A DNA stretch of 64,000 bases from contig NZ_JACNMP010000005.1 of NCBI RefSeq assembly GCF_017592335.1, forward strand, positions 1 through 64,000. The letters run 5' to 3'. This document shows, piece after piece, positions 27,377 to 36,244 of this stretch (its first letter is position 1; the number at the start of each line of letters is the position of its first letter). Under the pieces are notes generated by a model. It saw only the letters and a list, made by a program, of their open reading frames with translations, ran no database searches and was not told the DNA's origin. The position numbers and the translations under genes are program-made. This stretch comes from Pseudaestuariivita rosea. Lineage in GTDB: Bacteria; Pseudomonadota; Alphaproteobacteria; Rhodobacterales; Rhodobacteraceae.

Positions 27377-27741
27377 CAGCCAGCCGCCTCGGTCGCCAGA
27401 TGCGGCAGCAGCTCTGTGTCGAGCTTTTTTTTTGCCTCTGCCGGCGCGTAAAGACAGTGCGTCAGATAGACCACAAGCGCCTCGCGCACCGGGGCGGCGG
27501 TCAGACGCAATTCAAAGATCGCCTTGCCAAGCGCCTCCATCGAGCTGAACCCGGCGCCACCCGCTTCACAGGCACACCAGAAGATGATCACCGCTTCCTC
27601 GATCTTCAGACGACCTGCCAGCGCCAGGTCCAGAAGCTCGGCGATCGTCAGATCGCTGCGCGCCTCAATATCGCGCATTGCCTGATAGCTGGGGCGCATG
27701 ACATAGCGCTCGCCCCCCAGCTCCAAAACCTGCAGGCTCAT
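27376..27741 (-). CDS. tail tube chaperone (TAC_11-like)
   Basis: 121 residues. The start LQVLELGGERYVMRPSYQAMRDIEARSDLTIAELLDLA fits the Phage_TAC_11 / gene-transfer-agent gp10 family: a short beta part followed by helices. It lies between the tail tube gene, with an ATGA overlap at 27738-27741, and the small chaperone. Together these two small genes occupy the place of lambda G and T. Confidence 0.75.
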   Translation of the reverse strand: MSLQVLELGGERYVMRPSYQAMRDIEARSDLTIAELLDLALAGRLKIEEAVIIFWCACEAGGAGFSSMEALGKAIFELRLTAAPVREALVVYLTHCLYAPAEAKKKLDTELLPHLATEAAG

Positions 27742-28166
27742 GGTCCGGCCGGAGGGGCGGGGGTGACGATATGGGTGGTGTTGTCCACAAAGGACAACGT
27801 CACCTCTGTGGTGACCACACCCTCGACATTAGTGGTCTCATTGCCGAGGGTGACCATGGCCTGGCCGCTCCGGCCCTCGCCGCCCTCTTTGGGGTCCTTG
27901 TATTCTGCAGCAATGATCTCACCACTCTCGGCCACCTGGCGCAATCGGTTATGGACGGCGAGTACGGGGCGTTCTTTCTCAAAACTGAAGGTCACGGTCT
28001 CACCGGCCTCGGTCTGATAGGGGTGCTTACCGTTCTTGGTCACCGAGATTTCGGCGGTGCGACCCGAGGCATAGGTGGCATCGCCCTGATAAGGCACCTC
28101 CACCATGGTCCTGGTCCCGTCGTCGATAAAGACCAGAACCTCTTTGCCGTTTACTGCTGTTGCCAT
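27738..28166 (-). CDS. major tail tube protein
   Basis: 142 residues. A compact beta-rich protein with GKEVLVFIDDGT, TYASGRTAEISVTKNGK and TEAGETVTFSFEKERP, as in the phage major tail protein (Phage_tail_2 / GTA gp9) family. It polymerises into the tail tube through which DNA passes. Its start overlaps the end of the tail completion gene by 16 bases. Confidence 0.85.
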   Translation of the reverse strand: MATAVNGKEVLVFIDDGTRTMVEVPYQGDATYASGRTAEISVTKNGKHPYQTEAGETVTFSFEKERPVLAVHNRLRQVAESGEIIAAEYKDPKEGGEGRSGQAMVTLGNETTNVEGVVTTEVTLSFVDNTTHIVTPAPPAGP

Positions 28167-28606
28167 CGTTTTTCTCCTAGGCTTGTGTTGAATTGACTGA
28201 GCCCGTGCATCTGACGGGCGGGGCGGCTGGTGGTTTCGGCCTCCTCTTCGGTCAGCGCCGATGAGAGGTGAGTGATCGGAGCGGCGCCCGGCAGCGGGGC
28301 CCAGTCCTCAAGTGCCGCGACGCAGAGCGCCTGCAGCTCCGGAACGAGGTGCACCGCTTCGGTGGACCGGTCGCTGCGGATGTCATCAAAGACATGTACG
28401 GCGAAACGACAGAGCCCATGGGTGGCACCTGGTCGCCGACCGGGCAAGAGAAAGAGCCCGTCCACGCGAACATGCAGGTGGTCCTCGCGCTTGGGCACAA
28501 AATCATAAACGGGCACCACCCGCCCTGACGGACCCGCCGTCTGCAAAGCTGCTTTCAGGCGCGCCACAAGAGCGGGCAGCAGATCCCCCAGGCTGACCGC
28601 GGTCAT
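28151..28606 (-). CDS. DUF3168 tail completion protein
   Basis: 151 residues. The N-terminal LPALVARLKAALQ, the middle VRVDGLFLLPGRRPGATHGLCRFAVHVFDDIRS and the following helix match the DUF3168 / tail terminator family that caps the tail tube. It overlaps the upstream gene by four bases (ATGA) and the tube gene by 16. Confidence 0.8.
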   Translation of the reverse strand: MTAVSLGDLLPALVARLKAALQTAGPSGRVVPVYDFVPKREDHLHVRVDGLFLLPGRRPGATHGLCRFAVHVFDDIRSDRSTEAVHLVPELQALCVAALEDWAPLPGAAPITHLSSALTEEEAETTSRPARQMHGLSQFNTSLGEKRWQQQ

Positions 28607-28983
28607 GACCGCAGCGCCTTCCGGACGGCCCGGCCCATGCGGCGCAGATGCGGGGCATCCTCCTGCGCCACCGCCTGGTCATGGAACGGACGGGCCTGCA
28701 GGCGGCGTGTGCCGTCATGGACAAAACGCGCGTAAAAGGCCTCCCGCCGGGCCCTGCGTGTCAGATAGCCCACCCGCCCGAGCTTACGGGCCCGACTGAT
28801 CGATTTGCGGTAAAACCGCGACAGACGCCCGCTGCGCCGTCGCACCATGGCCTGGATATTCTGCCGCCCGGCGCGGTGAACCGCATCGACGGTCTCGGCA
28901 AGCGCGTCCAGACTGGCCTCTTCCAGCGCAGAGACCGACCGCCGGACCCTCGCCCGGGCGCGTTTAAAGCCCTTTGCCCGCAT
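28603..28983 (-). CDS. HK97 gp10-like neck protein
   Basis: 126 residues, very Arg-rich. AETVDAVHRAGRQNIQAMVRRRSGRL and the later YARFVHDGTRRLQARPF follow the HK97 gp10-like pattern (FVEFGT-ARPF), a head-tail joining protein. It lies between connector and tail terminator as expected. Confidence 0.82.
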   Translation of the reverse strand: MRAKGFKRARARVRRSVSALEEASLDALAETVDAVHRAGRQNIQAMVRRRSGRLSRFYRKSISRARKLGRVGYLTRRARREAFYARFVHDGTRRLQARPFHDQAVAQEDAPHLRRMGRAVRKALRS

Positions 28984-28985
28984 CT

Positions 28986-29564
28986 TTACCCCCGCTCACA
29001 GATTTTCGGCCGACGGTAGCGGATCTGCTTGATCATCCGCGTGGCCCCCATCAGATACTGTGGTGCGCTCTTGCTCTCCGGGCTGACGCCTTCGTCAAAC
29101 CAGTCGCGCGTGATCAGGATGATTGCCTGCAGGAGCCCCGCCGGAGCCTCAGCCGGGGCGGCATAGCCAATCTCGGCCTCCAGGATCAGCTCCCGGGTCT
29201 CCGCAGGTACCAACCCCTCTGGCAGCGTGACCTGCGGTTCATCCCCCCCGCGCCAGAGCTGCACCGCGGACAGATCGAGGGCTGTCGCCGCCCCGCTCTC
29301 GGGGGCGGCCAGCAGCCCCGTGATCAGCCGCACCGGACGGACCGGCAGCCACCAGCGCCGCAGATCCGTGGCCGGCAGGGTAAATCGACAGGTCATCGGT
29401 ACCGCCGCATGATTGGTCGCCCGCAACACCACATCCTGCGCCGCCCGCAGATAAAGCGCGATCACATCATCCTCCTGGATTTGATCCGGCCGCAGATGCA
29501 CCGCTTTACGGAAGTCCTCGACCGTGACGGCCGAGGGCACCTGATCCGCATTGAGGATTTCCAT
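28986..29564 (-). CDS. head-tail connector protein
   Basis: 192 residues. EDFRKAVHLRPDQIQEDDVIALYLRAAQDVVLRAT is the N-terminal helical pattern of gp6/gp15-like DNA-packaging connectors, followed by a beta part and AGLLQAIILITRDWFDEG near the C-terminus, also typical. It docks on the portal and starts the neck. The similar gene at 59892 belongs to the second element but is clearly a different protein. Confidence 0.85.
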   Translation of the reverse strand: MEILNADQVPSAVTVEDFRKAVHLRPDQIQEDDVIALYLRAAQDVVLRATNHAAVPMTCRFTLPATDLRRWWLPVRPVRLITGLLAAPESGAATALDLSAVQLWRGGDEPQVTLPEGLVPAETRELILEAEIGYAAPAEAPAGLLQAIILITRDWFDEGVSPESKSAPQYLMGATRMIKQIRYRRPKICERG

Positions 29565-29577
29565 GCCGCCAGGCCCG

Positions 29578-29898
29578 TCAGCCTTTGGATTTTGCGGGCT
29601 GTTTCACCCCTTGAGGGGCTGGATCCTTGGGCGCAGGCTCTTTTGCAGCTGGCTTCGCGCCCTGCGGGACGGGCTCTTTTGGTGCTGGTTCTTTGACGGG
29701 GCCCGGTTCCGTCGCGGCTGCAGGCGCTGGCGCGGGGACAGGCTCTGGGGCCTGCAGAACACTCTCCGCGGCCTCCGGATCAATCTCAACAGCGACCTTG
29801 GCCAGCTGCGTCAGATTATAGGCCACATCGTCACTGAAGCTGGCCCGTTCGCCCTTGGTATAGACGCCGTGTTGCGTGGTGAATTGAACGATTTTCAT
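29578..29898 (-). CDS. small phage protein with Pro/Ala-rich tail
   Basis: 106 residues. The first 45 form a compact part (MKIVQFTTQHGVYTKGERASF, DVAYNLTQLAKV) seen in small proteins next to capsid genes. From about residue 50 it is a low-complexity Pro-Ala-Glu-Lys tail (PAPAPAAATEPGP, EPAPKEP), probably unfolded. It lies between capsid and connector genes. It could be a minor capsid or decoration protein; no function can be given. Confidence 0.65.
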   Translation of the reverse strand: MKIVQFTTQHGVYTKGERASFSDDVAYNLTQLAKVAVEIDPEAAESVLQAPEPVPAPAPAAATEPGPVKEPAPKEPVPQGAKPAAKEPAPKDPAPQGVKQPAKSKG

Positions 29899-29936
29899 CT
29901 GGATTTCCTTTTTGAGTTTGAAGGGGAGGGCGCGGG

Positions 29937-31253
29937 TCAGAGCGTCCAGTTCTTGACCCGCAGAATGCCGATGGCCTCATCATGCATTGGCGCGATATCG
30001 TGCTCGGCAATGGCGCGCATGACGGTCTGATCGGTGGCAAAGGCCGAGACCATCTGACCCCCGGTATCGACATATGCCGCGACGTCTGAAGTGGCCGCCG
30101 TGATCTGCAGCGTGTCCCCGATCATGATCTGGCTGAAATCGGCAAAGGTGATCTCGCTGTAATCGGTATCCACCCCGATGGTCAGATTGATCGGGATCTG
30201 GCTCGTCACCCGGATTGGATAGCCGCGCAATGTGCCCGAGGCCTCGATGCTGGGAAAGATATAGGCGCCGGAGTTCGGATCGCGCAGGCTGGCCAGGAAG
30301 TCCCTAACCGTGGCCCGCATGATCCAGCCGCAGCTCATCATCGGGACATTCTTGTCTTCAACCAGGCTGACAATCCGGCGGATGGCCTGCTCGGCGGCCA
30401 ACGGCGTGTTCAGTGCCATATCGATCAGCTGATCCGGCAAAACCCAGTGGCGCAGGCCCCTGGGAGCCTCATTTGAGCCATCAAATCGCAGAAACGCCAC
30501 ATCGTTTTTCAGGCCCATCTGCTCAATCATCAGATCCCGCACCACACGGCCTATTCCGATCGAGGACTGTCGCATCAGCGAATTGCCAATGGGCACAAGC
30601 GAGGTCAGTTTGCGGAACTTCTCGTCCACTGCATCGAAACTGGGCTCACTGGCCTGGATCGTCTGGTTTTCTCCGGCATAATTCGCCGTAGGCCCCGAGG
30701 CCACACGCGCATTGCGCAGCTGACCGGCCGGCATGTCATGCACCCGCGCCCCGGACGCCCGCACCGTCACCCGCGGGGTCAGCAAATCGATCAGTTCCTG
30801 TGACAGGGGCCGCGGGATCGTCACCCCGCCACCGGCATCGGTTACACCACTTAAGGCGGCAGAAATGCCACTGTGACCGGCTGCCTCGAGTTGCGCGGCC
30901 GCGCGCTCCACATCGTTGCGGTGATTGGCAAGCGCGCCGAACATCAGCCCGGCCGCCACACCTTTGTCCTCTTCGGTGAGCGCCACGGCCGGAACCGTTG
31001 GTGCAGTGGGGGGCGTGGCTGTCGCTTCCGGTTGCGCGCTCACAGCCCGGGCCGCCTCAACCGCCTCGGCCCGTTTGACCTGATCGTCCAGCCGCTTGAA
31101 CCGCGCCTCGGCCTCGTCAAAAGCCGCAACAGCGGCTGTCACCGCCTCTATATCGGCGTTCTCCTGGTCTTCCAGAGCCGCCAGCGCATCGGCGGCCGTC
31201 TGCATGGCCTCTGCGGCCGCCCTGCGGTCCCGCCGCAGGTCGTTGATATCGGG
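29937..31253 (-). CDS. HK97-type major capsid protein
   Basis: 438 residues from the ATG at 31253 (MPDINDLRRDRRAA); the longer frame has no support. Residues 1-75 form the coiled-coil scaffold (delta) domain, which the S49 protease should remove. Then comes a linker and the HK97 fold: VTIPRPLSQELIDLL, SLVPIGNSLMRQSS, DLMIEQMGLKNDVAFLRFDG, and a C-terminal MVSAFATDQTVMRAIAEHD. About 12 residues after the start of the fold lies the region that in HK97-like capsids follows the cleavage site. Confidence 0.92.
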   Translation of the reverse strand, partial: PDINDLRRDRRAAAEAMQTAADALAALEDQENADIEAVTAAVAAFDEAEARFKRLDDQVKRAEAVEAARAVSAQPEATATPPTAPTVPAVALTEEDKGVAAGLMFGALANHRNDVERAAAQLEAAGHSGISAALSGVTDAGGGVTIPRPLSQELIDLLTPRVTVRASGARVHDMPAGQLRNARVASGPTANYAGENQTIQASEPSFDAVDEKFRKLTSLVPIGNSLMRQSSIGIGRVVRDLMIEQMGLKNDVAFLRFDGSNEAPRGLRHWVLPDQLIDMALNTPLAAEQAIRRIVSLVEDKNVPMMSCGWIMRATVRDFLASLRDPNSGAYIFPSIEASGTLRGYPIRVTSQIPINLTIGVDTDYSEITFADFSQIMIGDTLQITAATSDVAAYVDTGGQMVSAFATDQTVMRAIAEHDIAPMHDEAIGILRVKNWTL

Positions 31254-31340
31254 CATCTCTTTTCTCCTTTTCAGCCTGACAGATTGCCCGGCCCCCATGG
31301 CCCGGACGGGATTTCAGATCATGGTCTGTGGGGTTGCGCG

Positions 31341-32261
31341 TCAGCCGGTCGCGGCGATGGCGCGGGCCGCCTGCGCCTTGGCCTGGCGGCCGCGGGCGGA
31401 TCGGATCTGTGGCCGCTGCGCAGATTTGGGCGGATAGCTCTCCATCATGCGATCATAAAAGACCTCGCGCGTGGCTGTTGCATCCGCAAACCCGCGGGTC
31501 TGCGCCACCGCGGGCGAGAAGGTCGCGCCGCCGTCGGTGACATCCTGACTGACCGCATTGGCCGCCAGAAACTGCTCCCGGGTCATTCCGCGGCCGCGCT
31601 GCACGGCTGCGGCAAACTCGGCCTCGACCTCATCGAGCGCGCGCTGCAGTTCCGTCTGGCCGCGGTCGGTCGAAGGATCGGGGGCCTTGGCCCTGGCATG
31701 GGATGAGGTCAGCACATAAAGCCGGTCGCCAAAGAGACTGGGCCCCACCGGAGCCGAGGCCATCTGCATCACTCCGATCGAACCCACCAAAGACCCAGGG
31801 GCCATGGTGATGTCCCGCGCCTGGCTGGCGAGCCAATAGCCGCCACTCGCTGCCAGCGGATCGACAAAGGCATGCACGGGCTTGACCCGGCCCGCGGCCG
31901 CAATGGCCTCGGCCGCCCCGGAGGCCCCAAGGGCCATACCGCCTGGCGTGTCGAGCTCCAGCACGATGGCCGTGACCGACGGGGCCGCTGCCAGATCCTG
32001 CACAGCCTGGGCAATCCCATGATAGGTCGACCAGCCAAACCAGCGCGCCAGACGGTCGTTGTTTGGCGTCAGGACCCCGCGCACCGGCACGATCCCCAGG
32101 CCCTGCGTGATCTGGATCCCGGAGGTTTCACCCGCGACTTGCCCATTGGGTGATGCCGCCGTTTGGTCGGGCAAGGTCTGTTGCAACTGACTGCGGGCAT
32201 GATCTGGAGCCAGCACCACCGGCGCATCGCTCACCAGGGTCGCCACTGTTCTAACCGTCAT
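31341..32261 (-). CDS. S49-family prohead protease
   Basis: 306 residues from the ATG at 32261, preceded by GGAGGACGAGG; this start lies inside the 3' end of the portal gene (11-base overlap). An SppA-like fold with the nucleophile in ASGGYWLASQA and GSIGVM after it; the upstream VLELDTPGG and FVDPLAASG segments are typical. The second catalytic residue (Lys) should be in the C-terminal half, around HARAKAPD-STDRG. It takes the place of the ClpP/U35 protease of other HK97-type phages and should process the capsid scaffold. Confidence 0.88.
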   Translation of the reverse strand: MTVRTVATLVSDAPVVLAPDHARSQLQQTLPDQTAASPNGQVAGETSGIQITQGLGIVPVRGVLTPNNDRLARWFGWSTYHGIAQAVQDLAAAPSVTAIVLELDTPGGMALGASGAAEAIAAAGRVKPVHAFVDPLAASGGYWLASQARDITMAPGSLVGSIGVMQMASAPVGPSLFGDRLYVLTSSHARAKAPDPSTDRGQTELQRALDEVEAEFAAAVQRGRGMTREQFLAANAVSQDVTDGGATFSPAVAQTRGFADATATREVFYDRMMESYPPKSAQRPQIRSARGRQAKAQAARAIAATG

Positions 32262-33537
32262 CCTCGTCCTCCACTTCGTCATCGTCAGGCCCCGCCGTCT
32301 CGCTGCGGGTCATGTTCGGCGGCGGGTTCAATGTATCATCGCCCGGCGTGATCGGCAGATTGGCAATCTGTTGCGCCGTATTAGGGCTCATGATCGGCCC
32401 GCCCGTGGCCAGGACCAGCGCCTCATATTGATCCCGCACCGTGGGCTGCATCAGCCGCCCGAAGTCGTGGCGGAAAAACAGCCCGCGCTCACGGCGCTCG
32501 CGCTCCGTCAGCAAGGTCAGATTGGCCTGCGCCTCCACCTGATCGGCCCAATGCAGCAGACAATCCGTGCGATAATCGATCGCCTGCTGTTCGCCGTTGG
32601 CCTTCACCCCATATTCGAGCATCTGTAGCTTCGAAGGCGGCATCCGATACATCGCCGCGATCTGTTCGCGGTCCATCTTGCGCGAGGCCAATAGCTCCTG
32701 ATCGGCCGCCGAGATGTCGAGGCTTTTGATATCCTCGGTGGCCGACAGCACCGGAAACCCTGCCGCTTCAGGGTTCAGGAGCGCCTCCCGCACGCGCTGC
32801 GCATTGCGCACCCGCGCCTCCTCATCCTCATAGGTCTCTTCCAGCTTGATCACCGCCTTGAACGTCCCGCCCTGGGCGGTGCGACCGGCCGCCTGTTGAC
32901 CTGCCAGCGCCAGGGCTACACTGTCGCTGGCCACCTGGATGGGCGAGCGGCCGCGCCAGCCGTCCTGCGGCAGATATCGCAGATGCACCATCGCGCGCGC
33001 CGGGACCCGCCGCGGGATATCCGCCCCATCGACAAAATCATAAAACCGGACGCGGTCGGTTTTCAGAAGACCCACCGAGGATTGCGGCACCAGCTCAATC
33101 ATCTCGATCTCGCCACCGCCATCACGCGGCGCATAGGCATAGCTGTTGCCCCGCAACGCCAGGGCATAGACCAGCACAAACCGCAGCACCTTGGCCGACA
33201 TCCCCGCGCCGCATTCGACATTGAGGAGATATTCCAGCGGATGCTCCCGCACCCGGACCTCTTCGCCGCCCGCTTTGCGCTCATAGACCTTCAACGGCAC
33301 CTTGCTCAGATCGCCCGCGATGATGTTGCAACAGGCAAAGACTGTCGCATGACGTTCGGCGAGCTCCGCCGAGACCCGTGGCAAACCCCGCATGGCGGGC
33401 GGGCTGCCCCATCCTACCTCCGTGAGCCAGGGTTTCGGGGTCGCCGTCCCCGACGGCTCTGCCGACACCAACGGCGGCTCAACCCGGACGGGCTCTTGGG
33501 AACCCGCGCGGCTGATCTCAAAGCCCAGAAGCCTCAT
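32251..33537 (-). CDS. HK97-type portal protein
   Basis: 428 residues. It has the portal pattern: ATVFACCNIIAGDLSKVPLKVYER, EHPLEYLL, FVLVYALALRGNSYAY, MVHLRYL, and in the C-terminal half MYRMPPSKLQMLEYG and TDCLLHWADQVEAQ. The tail (EVEDEDDG) is acidic. It forms the 12-fold ring at one capsid vertex that lets DNA in and out. ATGA overlap with the large terminase. Confidence 0.92.
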   Translation of the reverse strand: MRLLGFEISRAGSQEPVRVEPPLVSAEPSGTATPKPWLTEVGWGSPPAMRGLPRVSAELAERHATVFACCNIIAGDLSKVPLKVYERKAGGEEVRVREHPLEYLLNVECGAGMSAKVLRFVLVYALALRGNSYAYAPRDGGGEIEMIELVPQSSVGLLKTDRVRFYDFVDGADIPRRVPARAMVHLRYLPQDGWRGRSPIQVASDSVALALAGQQAAGRTAQGGTFKAVIKLEETYEDEEARVRNAQRVREALLNPEAAGFPVLSATEDIKSLDISAADQELLASRKMDREQIAAMYRMPPSKLQMLEYGVKANGEQQAIDYRTDCLLHWADQVEAQANLTLLTERERRERGLFFRHDFGRLMQPTVRDQYEALVLATGGPIMSPNTAQQIANLPITPGDDTLNPPPNMTRSETAGPDDDEVEDEDDG

Positions 33538-35195
33538 ACGATCGGCACATCCCGCGGTTTGCGTTTTTCGAGCGCCGCCTCGGCCCGTCCAAGCGCCATG
33601 ATTGCCGCCACTGCCGGATCAATCCGATGTTTCGACTTGCGCTTGTTGGGTTTGATATTTTCGGCCGCATCCATGTCCATCACCACATTGCCCACAGCCC
33701 AGGCCAGAAGCGGATTGCCCCCATGGCGCACCCGACCTTGCATCACGGCTGTTTCAAACCGTTTCGAGGGCGCAGACATCGAGGCATAACCCTGGCGATG
33801 TTCGGACAGTGGAAAACGCCGTTTGTCGAGTTCCTTGGCGACATATTTCATGCCCCAGGGGTCATAGGCCACCTCCTGCAGGTCAAACCGCGCCCGCAGC
33901 CACATCAACCGCTCGATCACCTGATCCTCATCGATCGAGCCGCCGCGATGCACCTCAAGCCAGCCCTCATCGCGCCAGGTCACATAGGCGCGGTTTTCGG
34001 TCTGTGCCCGCGCTACAAACCCCTTGGCCCCTTCGGCGATAAAGCTGTAGCAGATCAGGTAAATTTGGCCGTCCTTTGGCACCGCGACCGCAATCGCGGT
34101 CAGATCCGTGGTCCGCGACAGATCCACCCCCACATAGGCCCGGCGTCCGTAAAGGCTTTCACGCTCAAACGGTACTGCGCCGGTATCCCAGATGTCCCGC
34201 CCAATCCAGGTCTGATCGCCCTCGGTCCAGAGATTGAGATGCAACCGGCGGAAGTTCGGCATCTGCCCCTGAATGGCCAGCGCCCGAGTATAAATTGCCT
34301 CAAAATCCTCCTCCCGGAACGCAATGCCGAGGTTCGGATTGCCCATGCGCCAGGCCACGGGATCCCCAGGATCGCAGTCCTCGGGTGGTTCGGCCACATA
34401 GGCAAAAAATGTATCATCGCTGACATCCCCCCGCAGCACCTGTTCGGCATAGGTGCGGATTTCGCCACAGATCGACATCCGGTCCGCCCCGGCCGTCGTG
34501 ATCGCCCAATCAATGGGCTGCGCCCGACCCACCATCGAATTGACCACAACTTCGGCCAGTTCCCGATCCGTCCAGCGGTGCACCTCATCGCGGGCGGCAA
34601 AATGCGGGTTGATCCCGTCCGCGGCATTGCCGTCGCGGCTCAGACAGGCGATCATCCCATCGGTGGCCTCGGTCACGATACTGTTCTGATAGACCGCCAT
34701 CAGTTGCGACAGTGCGCCCGACCGGCGGATCATCCGTTTCATCTCCCGAAAGAGCAGCGAGGCCTGGTCCCGTGTTGTGGCCGCGCAATAGCCCTGCGGG
34801 GCCGCTTCTCCATCGAAAAGCTGCGTATAGAGCATCGGGATCGCCGTATCGGTCGTCTTGCCGTTTTTCTTGCCCACCTGATGATAAGTCAGACGAAACC
34901 GGCGGTGGCCGGTTTCCATATGCTTCCAACCGAAGATCGAACCATGCCGGAAGACCTGCCAGGGCTGCAGGTCCAGCGGTTTCCCGGCCAGCGGCCCGGT
35001 CGTATGACGAACGAGACCCGCAAAGCGCAAAACCCGATTGGCCGCAGCACAATCAAAGATCAGACCCCGCTCGGCGCCATTGTCCAGATCCCGCAGGTGC
35101 CGTTCGCAGGCCAGATGCACCAACCGGCCCGCCACCGCACGCCCCGAGACCACATCCAGTGCATAGCGCGAGACCGGATGATCAATCGGATCCAT
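33534..35195 (-). CDS. terminase large subunit
   Basis: 553 residues. ATPase: Walker A-like VGKKNGKT in YHQVGKKNGKTTDTAIP, Walker B with the acidic pair in HFAARDEVHRW. Nuclease: first Asp in VGVDLSRTTDLTAIAV, and a later acidic residue in EVAYDPWGM. This is the Terminase_1 layout found with P27-type small subunits. It drives DNA into the capsid and cuts it. Overlaps the small subunit gene by 14 bases. Confidence 0.93.
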   Translation of the reverse strand: MDPIDHPVSRYALDVVSGRAVAGRLVHLACERHLRDLDNGAERGLIFDCAAANRVLRFAGLVRHTTGPLAGKPLDLQPWQVFRHGSIFGWKHMETGHRRFRLTYHQVGKKNGKTTDTAIPMLYTQLFDGEAAPQGYCAATTRDQASLLFREMKRMIRRSGALSQLMAVYQNSIVTEATDGMIACLSRDGNAADGINPHFAARDEVHRWTDRELAEVVVNSMVGRAQPIDWAITTAGADRMSICGEIRTYAEQVLRGDVSDDTFFAYVAEPPEDCDPGDPVAWRMGNPNLGIAFREEDFEAIYTRALAIQGQMPNFRRLHLNLWTEGDQTWIGRDIWDTGAVPFERESLYGRRAYVGVDLSRTTDLTAIAVAVPKDGQIYLICYSFIAEGAKGFVARAQTENRAYVTWRDEGWLEVHRGGSIDEDQVIERLMWLRARFDLQEVAYDPWGMKYVAKELDKRRFPLSEHRQGYASMSAPSKRFETAVMQGRVRHGGNPLLAWAVGNVVMDMDAAENIKPNKRKSKHRIDPAVAAIMALGRAEAALEKRKPRDVPIV

Positions 35196-35619
35196 TCAAC
35201 TGCTCCATCAGATCGCGGAAGAGATCGCCCTGGTCGGTATTCTGCAGCCGTGCCTCATCGACCGGCGACATGCCAAAGAGCGCACCCACCTGACGCATGT
35301 TCGCCAGAGCGTCCTGCCGCAGCCCCCAGGCGGCGCGTTTCTTTTCCTGATGCCCGTTGCGGGTCTGCACGGTGTAATACATTCCCTCCAGCGCCAGGCA
35401 GGCCGTCGCCCGCACATAATCGGCCGCCGCCTCGCAATAAGCTGCAAAGAGATCCTCATGAGATGGCGCCAGCCGTCCCTTGGCTACGAGCCCCTCGGCC
35501 AGTCGCGCCCAGACCGCGCGGCCCTCATCGGTCATCCAATCGGGCGGCTGCGGCACCTGGGGCGTCTCATCGCCCTTCATCGGCACCACAACGGAAAGTT
35601 TCGGCTTTTGGCCTTTCAT
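35182..35619 (-). CDS. P27-family small terminase subunit
   Basis: 145 residues. PPDWMTDEGRAVWARLAEGLVAKGRL, AAYCEAAADYVRA and the end of DQGDLFRDLMEQL follow the P27 small terminase pattern. It binds the packaging start site and recruits the large subunit. It overlaps the large subunit start, as usual. Confidence 0.9.
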   Translation of the reverse strand: MKGQKPKLSVVVPMKGDETPQVPQPPDWMTDEGRAVWARLAEGLVAKGRLAPSHEDLFAAYCEAAADYVRATACLALEGMYYTVQTRNGHQEKKRAAWGLRQDALANMRQVGALFGMSPVDEARLQNTDQGDLFRDLMEQLNGSD

Positions 35620-35740
35620 CGGATCCTTCAGTTTCCCCTGTCAGGGTGGGCTTTTTTTCTCAATTCGGGCTGACCATACAGAACACTCCCACGTGCGGTC
35701 CCCGCCATGCGGCCAGAATTCCTGACCCACCCCCGGTCCC

Positions 35741-36118
35741 TCATTTTGAGTGCAACACCTCGCGCGCCGTCTTGCGCGCATGGCACCGGTGACACAGCGG
35801 CTGCCAGTTCGACCGGTCCCAGAACAGCTTGCGATCGCCGCGGTGCGGGACGATGTGATCCACCTCGACCGCTGGCTCGATCACCCCAAGCTCCAAACAA
35901 TCCACGCAATGGCAATGCCGCTGCAGATAAAGCTTCGAGACCCGATCCCACCGTTTGTCGTAGAGCGCTCGCCATCCGGCGACATCGTCCCGACCATGCA
36001 CCGCGCGGTCGCGCGCCCGCTTGCGGGTCGCCGCCTTCGCCAGATGCTCATCGCACAGCGCATGTCCCACCACCGCAAGCTCCTCACAGCCCGGGTGGAC
36101 GCAGATCAGTCGTTTCAA
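35741..36118 (-). CDS. HNH endonuclease
   Basis: 125 residues, TTG start; no in-frame ATG is nearby. The motif EVDHIVPHRGD with QPLCHRCHARKTAREV is a complete HNH site: the DH pair, the central N (SNWQPLC) and the closing H, with CxxC pairs that may bind zinc. HNH nucleases next to terminase genes help cut phage DNA during packaging in HK97-type phages. A second one, in another context, is at 63209. Confidence 0.88.
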   Translation of the reverse strand: MKRLICVHPGCEELAVVGHALCDEHLAKAATRKRARDRAVHGRDDVAGWRALYDKRWDRVSKLYLQRHCHCVDCLELGVIEPAVEVDHIVPHRGDRKLFWDRSNWQPLCHRCHARKTAREVLHSK

Positions 36119-36135
36119 TGATCAGATAACCCCAA

Positions 36136-36171
36136 ACAAAAACGCCCGTCAGGGGGTGATGTCCTGCGGGC
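36136..36171 (-). terminator. Rho-independent terminator of the early operon
   Basis: On the minus strand a GCCCG/CGGGC stem with extra AGG/CCT pairs (36144-36171) is followed by GTTTTTGTTT. It lies between the early operon (39140 to 36245) and the HNH-terminase genes, so it separates early from late transcription, perhaps as the target of an antiterminator. A second inverted repeat, CCGGATG/CATCCGG (36178-36206), lies just upstream without a T-run. Confidence 0.65.
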
Positions 36172-36244
36172 ACATTTCCGGATGATAGAGATATGGATGC
36201 ATCCGGCCGTCCTAACTGTCAACCATATTTTGTAGGATATCTGT

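Noticed and set aside
33627-35792. 721-codon plus-strand ORF opposite terminase
   Set aside because: Shadow of the large and small terminase genes; the minus-strand frames have clear motifs.
14890-36118. Gene transfer agent cluster
   Set aside because: Several tail genes resemble those of rhodobacterial GTAs, but an integrase, att sites, CI/Cro-like switch, HNH and full lysis cassette show a prophage.
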